A stretch of 64,000 bases of DNA from Trichosphaerium sp. ATCC 40318 (taxonomy: Eukaryota; Discosea; Flabellinia; Trichosidae). Of the stretch, positions 42,742 through 52,296 are shown one piece after another (positions within the stretch are counted from its first letter, which is position 1; the number at the start of each line of letters is the position of its first letter). Where the stretch lies: NCBI GenBank assembly GCA_038496445.1, contig JALMLS010000093.1:124001-188000 (forward strand), read 5' to 3'. Made by a program: the position numbers and the translations under genes. The notes beneath the pieces were generated by a model. It worked only from the letters and a program-made list of their open reading frames with translations, was not told the DNA's origin and made no database searches.

Positions 42742-42944
42742 TACACCATCATTGTTTGTTTTTTGAATGGGAATATGCATTGCATTTGGAAATGTTGCAA
42801 CTCTCTTCTCCATGATGAAGAAATTCCAGTCGTTCACAAAGTTCTCTTTTGGCATCAACAAAATATTCTTGTTGCACTCAATATTGATAACTCACAGTGT
42901 GAAGATTCTCCAGATGAAGAAAAGTTCACTTATGTTGGTGGTCA

Positions 42945-43337
42945 AAAGTACAGATTCCATACAGGTTTTGTACAGGTCAAAAGTACAGAACCTGTACGGG
43001 TTAGGTACAGGTCAAAATATGTGTCAGCAATTATAATTGTGTACACAAAATAGTAAAAACAATGGATTGGTTTATTGTTTTCTTAATTATTACAAGTACA
43101 TTTACATTACAACACATTACAATACATTACATTACATTACAACCTCATTAACAACTATTTCAGAAAAATGCTTGAAACCCATAATCGCCTTTAATAAGTG
43201 GTTTAATAGAGCTATTAGGCCATAATATCCTAATGCTACATTTTCTGAGCAGTTCGTACAGTCAAACCAAAGTTATTCAATAAAGTGCAAAATTCAGCAA
43301 AAAGCTACATTTTGCACTTTATTAAGTTTTCTCCTCT
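42945..43337. repeat. GTACAGGTCAAAA tandem unit plus inverted copy of repeat C
   Basis: 42945-43025 holds a few units around GTACAGGTCAAAAGTACAG. 43040-43337 is the reverse complement of the 39600-40015 repeat, including the microsatellite (TACATTACATTACA). Confidence 0.55.
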
Positions 43338-43355
43338 ACTTTTTAAGTAAATGCC

Positions 43356-43873
43356 AAAGAAAAAGCCATTCACATCAGCTCCATCATGCATTGTATTTGG
43401 AAGTGTCGCAACTCTCTTCTCCATGATGAAGCAACTCCAGTAGTTCACAAAGTTCTTTTCTGGCACCAACAAAATATTCTTGTTGCACTCAACATTGACA
43501 ACTCACAGTGTGAAAATTCCCCAGATGAAGAAAAGTTCACTTATGTTGGTAATTTCTGGAAGTCCATGGGCTGGTTGGCAGATATCACCGATACCTGGGA
43601 AGATTGGGGTGCAGGCTTACCTCCTCCACCTGAACCTCCTCCTTTACCAACCACACCTTTTAAAAACACCTATGTTAATTCAATTACTAACCACTTAACC
43701 CCCATTATTAGGAATAAAAGAAAAAAACACAACTATTATTCAAACTATGAAAGTTCAGATGAATGGGATGATGATCCATACTTTGATTTGTAAAAACCTA
43801 ATGTAACCCAATTGCATGCGTGGTTATTGTCGTCCACAGCACAATAAACCCACCTTTTTTTGAAAAAAAAAAA
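43356..43873 (+). mobile_element. 5'-truncated LINE insertion with 18-bp target duplication
   Basis: The insert encodes the C-terminal end of the LINE polyprotein: MHCIWKCRNSLLHDEATPVV, DEEKFTYVGNFWKSMG, a Pro-rich stretch and an acidic end SSDEWDDDPYFDL with stop near 43793. It ends with AATAAA (43843-43848) and an A-rich tail up to 43873. It is bounded by ACTTTTTAAGTAAATGCC at 43338-43355 and again at 43874-43891. The uninterrupted site is present in the inverted repeat near 39509-39543, which proves the borders. Both the C-terminal reading frame and the duplication are intact, pointing to a fairly recent event. Confidence 0.8.
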
Positions 43874-44039
43874 ACTTTTTAAGTAAATGCCCTAATAACT
43901 TTAAAACACCCTCATCTATTAATAATACATGTTTTTGTACCTTACGATTACAAGCTGCCATTTAATTGCAGTAATTTTTTTTTGGAATTTTTGATTGCCA
44001 AATCCAACAAAATTTGATGGCCAAATACATCCCATACGT

Positions 44040-44155
44040 AACCCGTACAGGTTTTGTACAGGTCAAAAGTACAGAACCCGTACAGGTTAAGTACAGGTCA
44101 AAAGTACGGGTTATGTACAGGTTTAGTATGGGTCAAAATCCCGATTCCAGTACTG
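44040..44155. repeat. GTACAGGT-type minisatellite with TIR-like right end
   Basis: Units around GTACAGGTTAAGTACAGGTC, ending in CCGATTCCAGTACTG (44141-44155), a diverged version of the CAGTAGT family terminus. Left end not found. Confidence 0.5.
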
Positions 44156-44179
44156 TTGTAAAAAATAAAAAAAAAAAAA

Positions 44180-44880
44180 AAAGTTGTCTATGGTGGAGGA
44201 GTGGGAATTCCAAAGGTCGTGTAGAGAGTGGGTATAGCTAAGTGCCTGGACCAAAGAGAGGCCTTAAAGTTGTCAGCTAAGGATCGGAGAGATGGGAGAT
44301 TGAGACCTAAATGGTAGTTCAACCCTACTTTTTGTAGGTGAGTGGTACATATAAGACTCATCATAGACTTTAGCAACATTACCAGTGGTTATGTGGCAGC
44401 CATAAAACATGAACCAGTTGCAGATGTTGTTTCACTTGTTTTCAACCAAGATGGGGGTAGCTAAAGGCCAACAGAAATAAAAAACTTGGGACTGGGCATA
44501 AGTGTGCAGTATTGCTTGACATGTCTTTAGCATACAAGCATAAGGTTTTCAGGACATGAAAAACTTGACAACACTGTCTATGCTTGATGCAAGTTGAAGG
44601 TAAGGGTACTTGAAGGGCTCAGAGCAAAGCCCAGGTACTTTGTAACTGGAGTAGATGGGAGAATCTGTTGGTTATTGCCAACAATGTTGATTTGGAATGA
44701 TTTGGACATGTTGATTGAGCATACTGTCTCACCAAGAATCCATTGGATGATTGACAAAGCAGTTAACTGCTTGATACATTGAGAGGACTGTTTTTCCTTT
44801 GAGGATTTGTGTAAGGGAGTTCCTTCATCAGTAACAATGGATGATATTGTGAGTACACAAACATTTATTGGCATGTTTTT
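44180..44880 (-). mobile_element. LINE reverse-transcriptase fragment (minus strand)
   Basis: Minus-strand frames read KSFQINIVGNNQQILPSTPV followed by TKYLGF, a typical segment after the LINE RT palm, and, further on, LADNFKASLWSRHLAIPTL, which matches the plus-strand copy at 40970-41080. Several stops and frameshifts; inactive. Its upstream edge lies about 50 bp from the TLDc stop codon. Confidence 0.55.
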
Positions 44881-44929
44881 CTTACTTTACATTTTTTATT
44901 TACAAAATGCCAAATTAACTTTTTACAAC

Positions 44930-47182
44930 TTATGGCATATCCTGTGGTACCCATACTTCAACATTTGTACAACGAAACTCCTCAGCATTGGATAATCGCC
45001 TGTTCAAGAATGTTTCAGATGTTTCACTGGTGCCAAAGTGTAAATCTGAATCCAACCAAAAGCCATATCTTCCCATTTTCCTACCTCATATTAAGTAAAC
45101 TAACACCTCAGCAAACATACCCTCCACCCATAGCAATGCTCTTGCGTGTTGCATGCATAAAATAATCATTAACACGAGTCCATAGGTATGTGTTTGCAGT
45201 GGGCTTCATTGAAAATAAAAATGATTGGCCTGTGCCAAAGTATCCTTTTTGAGGAGACCATTGCTCTGAACAAAATCCACCAAAGACCTGTAATCCACAA
45301 TTAAATAAAATTGTTTTAAGAATGATGCTTACATAGCCATCAGTATCTTCTATGACTATAAGACAGGCTTGATGAGGTTCAAGGCGCTTGAAGAATGTAG
45401 CAAGACTGGTGCCATCCTCATATGTTGCAAAGACACGTTTCCAGCCCAGGTATCTATAGCGCAGTGGCAAATCAGAGCGTATCTAGGAATAGCAATTAAT
45501 CAAGCAGTATGACTCACTCTTTGGAACGTACCCTTGCTATGTCCTGCCCACTAATGAGGTTGGAACTGGAGTGCAACTTTGGTATCTCCTATTATTTCAT
45601 TAAAATAAATAAATCATTTGCAAAATCAGTACTTCATTCTCAGCATCAAATGCAAAAATGTTTGAAGACTCTGATGCTGGTTTGACTGCATCTACAGCGA
45701 TAAAAGTCAGTTAATGTTTACACAAATGCCACACGCTCCTCTCGGTGCAAACATGTTTTAAAAAGTTTGCACTGAGAGCTTGGCAGTGTGATTTCTACTA
45801 ATCTAGCAACATATTGTATATACACAGTGAAAGGGTGCGAGAAACAAGGTATGCGGCACCTGTCTCTGGAGATAAACGTTGATGACTGCGCTTCCGTGGT
45901 GACCCATCTTGAAGTTTAAGCCCAAATGGAGTCACTATCCATATGAGTAAGAAATGAGATAGAGAGCTGGCGTGGACGTACATGATGGTGGTGTAAATGA
46001 ATCAAGATTGAGCGAATCTGTAATTTTCTCAGTCTTGAACTTCCGTATCCACTGTACAACAGCCTTACAAATGCGAGAGGCACTGTGTGGAACGTACAAA
46101 GGTCAGCAAGAATTGTAGAAATACTTAGAAGCAACAAAAAAAATAATTTGAAACAAAAAGAGCATACGTTTCTAGTGTTGCCTTGAAGCGTAACACATTG
46201 CTTCTGAGGTGTTGATGCTTCTCAGTTGTGAGTAATTGCAAGTACACCCACTCTGGCTCCTCACTGTTGCTGGATCGATGTGTGTTAACCTAGACGTAAC
46301 GAAAAACAGTAAGCACACTGAATGATGGATGAAGTGTCTTCATTGAATTGCGCACCACTTCACACTTGTGTACGTTACCCAGCTCAATGTTAAAGTGGTA
46401 GTATGAGAGCCCCTTTTTCTTGACGTTGATACTATCCAAATCTGGTTCGAATACAAAGAAGCGTGCATTGGTTGTAAGGAGGCCACGAACCTCGGCATTA
46501 TTGCTTTCATCTAGAATTGAGACGCGGCCCTTTACAACTGCGTTAATTGAGTCTGCTGGATTCTCAGTTGCCCCGCGGTGCAGCATGAGCGCTCTGGGGT
46601 GAAGCGGTTGATACCGCGGCACTCTTTGAATGAGACCAGGTGAAGCAATTTGAGGACTAAAAGAAGGCAACGAGGTTTTTTGTGAAGGGCTCACTGCGGC
46701 CTCGGAGTCGTCCACTGATTGGCCAATGTATCCCTCACGTGCTGGTAAGACACTCTCCTGTAATAACGCATTTATGAGCGAAGAGTGCACAAGTCTGAGA
46801 ATAAAGATACGTACACGTTGGTTTACACTTAATCGTGTTAGTATTGGCTGGAACCTGCCCTTTACGATAGATGGAGGAGACTGTGCAGCCTTAACACGCA
46901 ATGACGCCTTTAATTTTGGTACGAGAACAACCTGAAGGGAAAAAAAACGGATCAGTGTTCACTAACAGTAATTATAATAATATTTACCTGTCCTGGGATT
47001 AACTGACTAGAGTGCATTATGTTAGGGTTAAGCTGCAACCATCCAGACTTTTGCATGCCATACTTCATTAAGATGGAAGATAGCGTTTCGCCAGGAGCAA
47101 CAATGTGATCGGCATACTCTTCTTCTTTGCCTTTTGGTATTAATTTCGATTTTCGCCTAAGAGAACTACTTCGTTTTCGCAT
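44930..47182 (-). CDS. LysM-GRAM-TLDc protein (OXR1/NCOA7-like)
   Basis: LysM unit: HIVAPGETLSSILMKYGMQK with LQLNPNIMHSSQLIPGQ (about 47115-46990). GRAM/PH-like unit: KGRVSILDESNNAEVRGLLT, RFFVFEPDLDSINVKKKGLS (about 46560-46330). TLDc domain: RYRYLGWKRVFATYEDGTSL, ACLIVIEDTDGYV, FGGFCSEQW, GYFGTGQSFLFSMKP, RKSIAMGGG, then the last exon GRYGFWLDSDLHFGTSETSE and EEFRCTNVEVWVP, stop TAA 44930-44932. This order is that of animal OXR1/NCOA7 long forms, known for V-ATPase binding and oxidative-stress protection. MRKRSSSLRRK at 47182 can serve as start. However, the frame is open upstream and splices in phase to the WDR59-like gene, so this may be the C-terminal half of one fusion protein. Confidence 0.8.
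45739..45778. repeat. Intronic hairpin (14-bp stem)
   Basis: CTCTCGGTGCAAAC (45739-45752) pairs with GTTTGCACTGAGAG (45765-45778) across a 12-nt loop, with one G-U pair. It lies in an intron of the TLDc gene between the GRAM-like and TLDc parts. Confidence 0.5.
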
Positions 47183-47218
47183 GCCAAGCTCTTCTTCATC
47201 TAATCAATAAATCTCCAG

Positions 47219-49490
47219 TTAACACAAATCAAGATAAAAGAATGTAACTAATTTTGAGAAAAAGTGTTGATGCATACGCAATCTGCCTATTTGCGGAAGT
47301 GGGGTCTTTTTGCTAGCAGCCAGGTACTCAAACAGACTTTGAAACGATGGCTCTATGCAGTTCTCGTGCTTGTCAATGTACGTCTGCGCATTGTTCACCA
47401 TAACCTGAATATTTTGTTAGCAGTGAACAGGACCAAGCTCTGAGCAAACAAGTGGATTTCTTCAATCCAACAACAAAAAATTACAAACCGTGAAAATAAA
47501 CGTGCCTCCTTTAACTTTGTAGCAGAAAGTGGAGATATCAGTGACAGTATGTCAAATGCTGGCGGTGCTAGAGGGTACGCATGCGGAAAGAACACTTTTA
47601 CTTGCAACATGTGCATATCGACTTTGATTGTCGCAATCAAGTACCTCTCAACGCCGCACAACTAACTCGTGTTAAAATACACGAAAATGAGTTAATGCAA
47701 TATGAATTTTTTTACCTTGTTTATTTCGAAACCTGGTTTGTCCTTGTAGTTCTGTTGCAAGAACAAAAATTCGCTATTTAGATCCAAAACTGTCCTTTTA
47801 CGTTCCTTGTATTTACCGCTACCCGATGAACTGGTACGCGGTCTATGTAAGCCCAAAGTCAAAGTGTCCCTGTGTCCACACTCCTACAACAACAAAGCAG
47901 TGTCAATGGTTTGTACTGTTCTATCATGTGACACGCACATCAAGAATGCTCTGTTCTACTGTCCAAAATTTGAGTGCACCTTCAGCACGTGACCATGACA
48001 ACAGTTGATACTCCGTGGTGCCAGTTAATTGTGAGACACGCCAGCCAATGTTTGAAATGTGGTCTGTGTGGCCATCAAACGTTGCTACCAGCTTGGGTTC
48101 GCTTGGTTTTGCTAGAGAATACACGGCTATTGAATGTTCGTCAGCCATCGTGCCAACCACACCACCACCAAAAGGCTAGTAATTTCAACAAAATGTAAGT
48201 ACAATGGATACATTTAATCAAAAAAAAAACGTGGACAAATTTTCTTACCGTGAAGCATGCAGTACTCATTGGGAATGGTGCTTGTAGTCGGGCAAGCTCC
48301 GATCGTGGCTTAGTAATATCCCAAAACTGTATTCTGTATGTTAGGACCAAAAAAACAAAGGGTAGTACACGTGCCATTATTCTGTTGCTGCACGTCATAA
48401 TCTCATTTGGATTTTTGTAGTGCCAATCAATGTTCGTTATTTGCTTAGTTTCCGCTGCTATACACAAGAAAGGAGATGCATGTTTCTACTTGACGTGAAT
48501 TTGGCGTAACAAGTAAACTGAAAGCAGAAAAAAAAAACCACGTGTCTCGTACCCTCACATCCCAAAACCTCACTTGTCTACCATGGGCACTCGCTAATAT
48601 ACTATCTTTCTGTCTATTCCACCTCAACGATGTAGCATGCTCTACGATGATGAATTGAGCACGTGAAAATGGAAAAAAAAAAAAAGAATAATTACCATTG
48701 TGGGACTGTAACGACCTCATGGTAAACGCTTTTTTAGGCTTCCTCGTGTCCCACATGTGTATAAATTTGTCGCTGCCAGCACTTGCTAAAATGTGAGGAC
48801 GTGATTTGGCTTGCCAATCAATGTCCGTCACTGCACGCCTACACCTTGCGTTATAATTCCTCTGTTTGGATTGGATGTACAATAAAACAGGCAAAGGAGA
48901 ACGTCGCATGAATCACTGCTGTCGGGGGTTTTTTTGATTGTTTTTTTTTTTTTTTCAGAAAATGAGTTCGTCTGCTACTTACGTGTGGCCGTCCAATACA
49001 GATTGCAGTGCCCCTTGCTCACTATCGAGACTCCATATTGCAATGCTGTCATTGTGCTGTATGGTACATTAGATGGTCGACGATGTGGGAACAAGTCGCA
49101 AACTGAACGGAAAAAAAAAAAAATCATGAAATGCGCGTAACAACTGATTTTACATGAGTTTTTACGTACTGTGGAAGCAATAAGGGAGTTGTGCTTATTC
49201 CATTTTATAACACCGACTGGATGTTTTGCACTTCTGTACTTTAAAATGCGTAGAACTCGTGAAGGGTCTTCCAGGTCCACCAAATACAACCCTCGCACGC
49301 TATAAATGCCATTTAATGAAAAGTATCACGGTTTATCAACGCCGTACCCGCCCAGCGCCGCGTATTTACCAATGGTATCTATACCGAAAGTATCAACCTT
49401 CCTGCGCCCAAACGTATCGATGCATAGATTTTGATAAATAGTCGATACATCCTCCTGGTGCTGCGGTTTTGTGCCGAAACGCGGTTCCAT
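47219..49490 (-). CDS. WDR59: WDR59-like WD40-RWD protein (GATOR2/SEACAT subunit)
   Basis: Start MEPRFGTKPQHQEDVSTIYQ at 49490. WD40 units: GLYLVDLEDPSRVLRILKYR, VGVIKWNKHNSLIAST, TDIDWQAKSRPHILASAGSD with MWDTRKP, SLRWNRQKDSILASAHGRQV with RFWDVR, TNIDWHYKNPNEIMTCS with IQFWDITKPRSEL, and HTDHISNIGWRV with EGALKFWTV. An RWD domain follows (FEINK..., VDMHMLQVKVFFPHAYPLAP, FDILSLISPLSATKLKEA), as in WDR59/Mtc5, a lysosomal/vacuolar TORC1 regulator. It then reads YIDKHENCIEPSFQSLFEYL and either stops at 47219-47221 or splices (GTATGC...GATTAG) in phase into the LysM-TLDc exons. The family's usual long C-terminal RING-containing half is missing here. Around ten introns, often starting GTAC. Confidence 0.75.
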
Positions 49491-49780
49491 CTCAAAAATT
49501 TAACGCGTTTGTCGTCTGTTAAACATAAACCTTTTTCTCAGCACCTCTCTTGTCTACGTAATACGTTGAGCTAGTTATTGGCGTGGGAGACTTGCTGGTA
49601 CCGACTTAATCCGCACCCATTTGGTATTCTATTTGTTACCTTTTGCTGTAGACAATACATTGTATACTTGAAGGGTTTTCAGCAGGTCGACCGTTAGTAG
49701 AAAACAAAAACGTGTAACGAGACCGGACTTAAATGTGACGCCGTTGTTCCTTTACCTAAATAACGAGCAACAGAAACGCA

Positions 49781-50355
49781 ATGGTGAGTATTTGTGTGTA
49801 CTTTTCTACAGTTAACCGCTGTACCAGGGCTGCTCTTTTCACTTTCTCCCAACGTCTCAATTAAAGGATGGTATAGTAGCCAATTACTTCAAAGTGCGCT
49901 TACGAGCATAGGAATATTTGTTTTACAAAGGTGGTTCTGGAAATGGCTGATAGACTTCCCAAAAAACTCCTCAGCTGTAGAGCCTTCGCTCTTTTATGTA
50001 TTAATGCTCGTAGGCTTCCCTTTTGTTTTGGTACGTTATTGGCAATACTCCACCCTTTATTCTGCCAGTTTAACGCTCAGTAGTGCTTCTATTTATTGCT
50101 TGTTGTATTGGACATAGTACATTTGGTTGTATTTGTTGCTGGTTTGGTACTATGGGGTATAGTGTGGTTCGTTACATCATTTGGCACTTGTTTGTGCTGC
50201 GTACGTTTACCTGCACAATGAATTTGAGTCATATTGATAAATGCCTAGTTCCACATAAAGAATTGGTCCGAGTGGGCACATATTCTTATGTCGCCGCCAT
50301 GGTATGTCGCTCAATTAGTGAGTTGCTCGTGCTGCTGCAATCCAACAGGCTATGA
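49781..50355 (+). CDS. Small multi-pass membrane protein, unrecognised
   Basis: ATG 49781 followed by an intron (GTGAGT...CTACAG) gives a first exon of Met only. The next exon reads LTAVPGLLFSLSPNVSIKGW, then SALTSIGIFVLQRWFWKWLI and FYVLMLVGFPFVL. After a second intron a hydrophobic stretch LLLVVLDIVHLVVFVAGLVL follows in one frame. Three or four membrane spans, about 150 residues. The 3' exon structure is ambiguous: a frame without the second intron stops at 50117 and another stops at 50353-50355. No family recognised. It is divergent from the WDR59-like gene, with 290 bp between starts. Confidence 0.4.
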
Positions 50356-50519
50356 GGGCAAAATTATAAGCGTTGTTGAGCGCGTGTAAGAAACAACAAG
50401 AGGTTATTAGCAACACATTAAATCATTCTTTTTTTTTATTACAGTCACGTTTTCTTTAGTACATTATTCATTAATATTTATCATCATCATCCATCATCAG
50501 AAAAAAAAAAATTGTTAGT

Positions 50520-52065
50520 TTACAGCGCAAATAGAGACGTCACATCTTCGTCACTGTCCAGTAGTTGGTACATTGACAACGGTGTCTCGTTCATTTGCAA
50601 ATAGGAGTCATCATACGCATCAGAGATATAGTCCAGCAGTATTTCATTGCAGTGCAAGGTCCCTTGTGTAACAGCAGAGTCTTCACTCACTGGTTCTGCA
50701 GTTGGTTCTGTCGGTTCGACACTCTGAATGGGCGACGTTGCAAGTGGAAGTATGGCTGGGGTCGCAGAAACTGCTTCAGCGACATCGCATGCCTGCGTTT
50801 CTTCAATGGGCGCTAGTGCTTCGAGATCGTCTGCCCCTGAGGTATCAGAATACAACGCAGCGCTAACACAACGTGTCAGTTTCGTAGTTAAAACATGGCG
50901 AGAGAGCCGCTTGCCTCAAATTTGTTTCGCTGCAGCCAAATGGTTGGGTGTCGGGCAAGTCATTACTAAATTCTGGCAGCGGCAGCATGGAGCTAACATA
51001 AGACGTGGGCCTGAATGAGGGAGTGAGTGGAGTTGATTTAATCTGGTTGTTAGAAGAATGACGTGCCTTAGTCCACAAAAGCCAAGAGTGTAGGATGTGG
51101 CGTTCGCAGGCCTCTTTGTGATGACAGGCACTTCGTTAATGCCAAAAAATGTGCCTTGTAGCGGTGAGATTACGACGTGTGGTGCGATCATTGTGCGTAC
51201 GGCTAGATGTAGGAATTGACGATGCGTACTGCACGCTCGCTTGTTCTTCTCGTTTTTTCCTACGCTGCAAGCTAGCCCATCTGTTTTTTACCATGCCTGG
51301 TGGCCTGCAGAAAAAGTGAGTTGAAAAAGGTGGTTACTGGGTTTTTGAATATTCAAATTCAGGACCGCCTCAAGCGCCAAAAACGCAAATTCCAATAAAT
51401 GGAAACGAAAAAAACATTTGTGTAGTACCGCCCAGGTAAATGTTTGCTTATATCCGCCCATTTGTTCCCCGATTCTTGTTGTTGTTTTACTATTATTTTG
51501 TCCTCTTCAGGACTCCACTCATCGCGATTTATAGTTGGATCCAAGTGATTGAGCCATCTAAAAAACTATTTGAGCGTGTTAAGAACGCATTGGGTTGTAC
51601 CGTTCGCGACATTGTTTTCCAGAACGCCCAGCTACTCTTAGCGATATCCTGGACCACTCACGAGCCCCTAAACTGGCAACTGTTTTCGAGAGAATGTCAT
51701 CTTCCTGTCAAATAGGTAAATACACATCGTGTATATTGCGTACAGCTTTTGTCCAACGGCCTGTAATTGATCGTTTACGTTTTTTAGATAATCTGACTGG
51801 AGGAACGCCAACATCGTCTGTAAGCTTTGAACGGGCCTCAAATTCAAGCTATTTAATGATCAATGGGTGCACGACTGCTAGAGCATACAAATTGAAAGCT
51901 GTACTGCTTCCAACCTGCGTTTGAAACTACAACGAAAAATAATGCAGTGGCTTGTACCTTTGGCGAATTGGCGTTACGTAGTTTTTGTTTTGTTGTTTGA
52001 TCGGTTCTGTCGCTTCCTCTGTTTGATATGTCACCTAATGCTCGACGTTCAAAATTGTGGTTCAT
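50520..52065 (-). CDS. Myb-type (R2R3) DNA-binding protein
   Basis: Start MNHNFERRALGDISNRGSDR at 52065. Two Myb repeats are assembled across introns: EDDILSKTVASLGAREWSRI, then SLRVAGRSGKQCRERY and WLNHLDPTINRDEWSPEEDK, then GNKWADISKHLPGR joined to PPGMVKNRWASLQRRKKREE. The spaced Trp residues (REW, DEW, NKW, NRW) and the GKQCRER helix identify the fold. The C-terminus is acidic and Ser/Thr/Pro-rich (EALAPIEETQACDVAEAVSA through LDSDEDVTSLFAL, stop 50520-50522), consistent with an activation domain. Expected role: nuclear transcription factor related to c-Myb or Bas1-type proteins. An extra first repeat could exist but is not seen. Confidence 0.75.
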
Positions 52066-52296
52066 TCGGCTGTTGTAATGTGTAGGTGTACTAGCCGTTA
52101 AAACCGGTTTGTTTTACTTTCAAAATTCAAAAAGTTTAAGCCAACCCCTTCTTAACCATTTTTACAAAAAACCGTTCGTGGGCACTGTCACAACATTACA
52201 TTGCGAGAGGTTCCGAGGCTACGGAGTATAAGCGCAATTCGCAAATTTGCGGTGTAAAATCGTGTTAATTTGGATTGAAGTGGTCTAAACGACATC

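Larger units (their letters stand above)
40630..42943 (+). mobile_element. Degenerate LINE-type retroelement copy interrupted by two TIR elements
   Basis: Plus-strand reverse-transcriptase-like fragments appear in order. 40640-40835: FDLINSLTFNFQKALDSIIK and SRILYFARPLP. 40970-41110: ADNFKAFLWSRHL in a shifted frame. 41430-41660: VSDIVKNNTPASNQVHWPPT and RDILWRYLLKLLPVKHSDF. After 42744: CLFFEWEYALHL, MHCIWKCCNSLLHDEEIPVV and DEEKFTYVG. Frameshifts and stops make it non-functional. Elements 41141-41419 and 41664-42741 lie inside it. The same family occurs at 38800, 43386 and (minus strand) 44180-44880. The type resembles LINEs abundant in some early-diverging fungi, from memory. Confidence 0.6.
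36855..44929. other. AT-rich repeat island with nested transposable elements
   Basis: No host gene is visible for about 8 kb between the convergent GNAT and TLDc genes. The stretch is more AT-rich than its flanks and contains LINE fragments, two related families of terminal-inverted-repeat elements, tandem repeats and an inverted dispersed repeat, listed separately. Open frames that run through the tandem repeats are by-products of their period and are not genes. 36855-37020, 37215-38068 and 38331-38690 show only unassigned AT-rich sequence. Confidence 0.8.

Noticed and set aside
42484-42861. Open frames with FGHVLGTF repeats
   Set aside because: They are translations of the AAACGTGCCC subterminal repeats of the TIR element; three overlapping frames show the same pattern.
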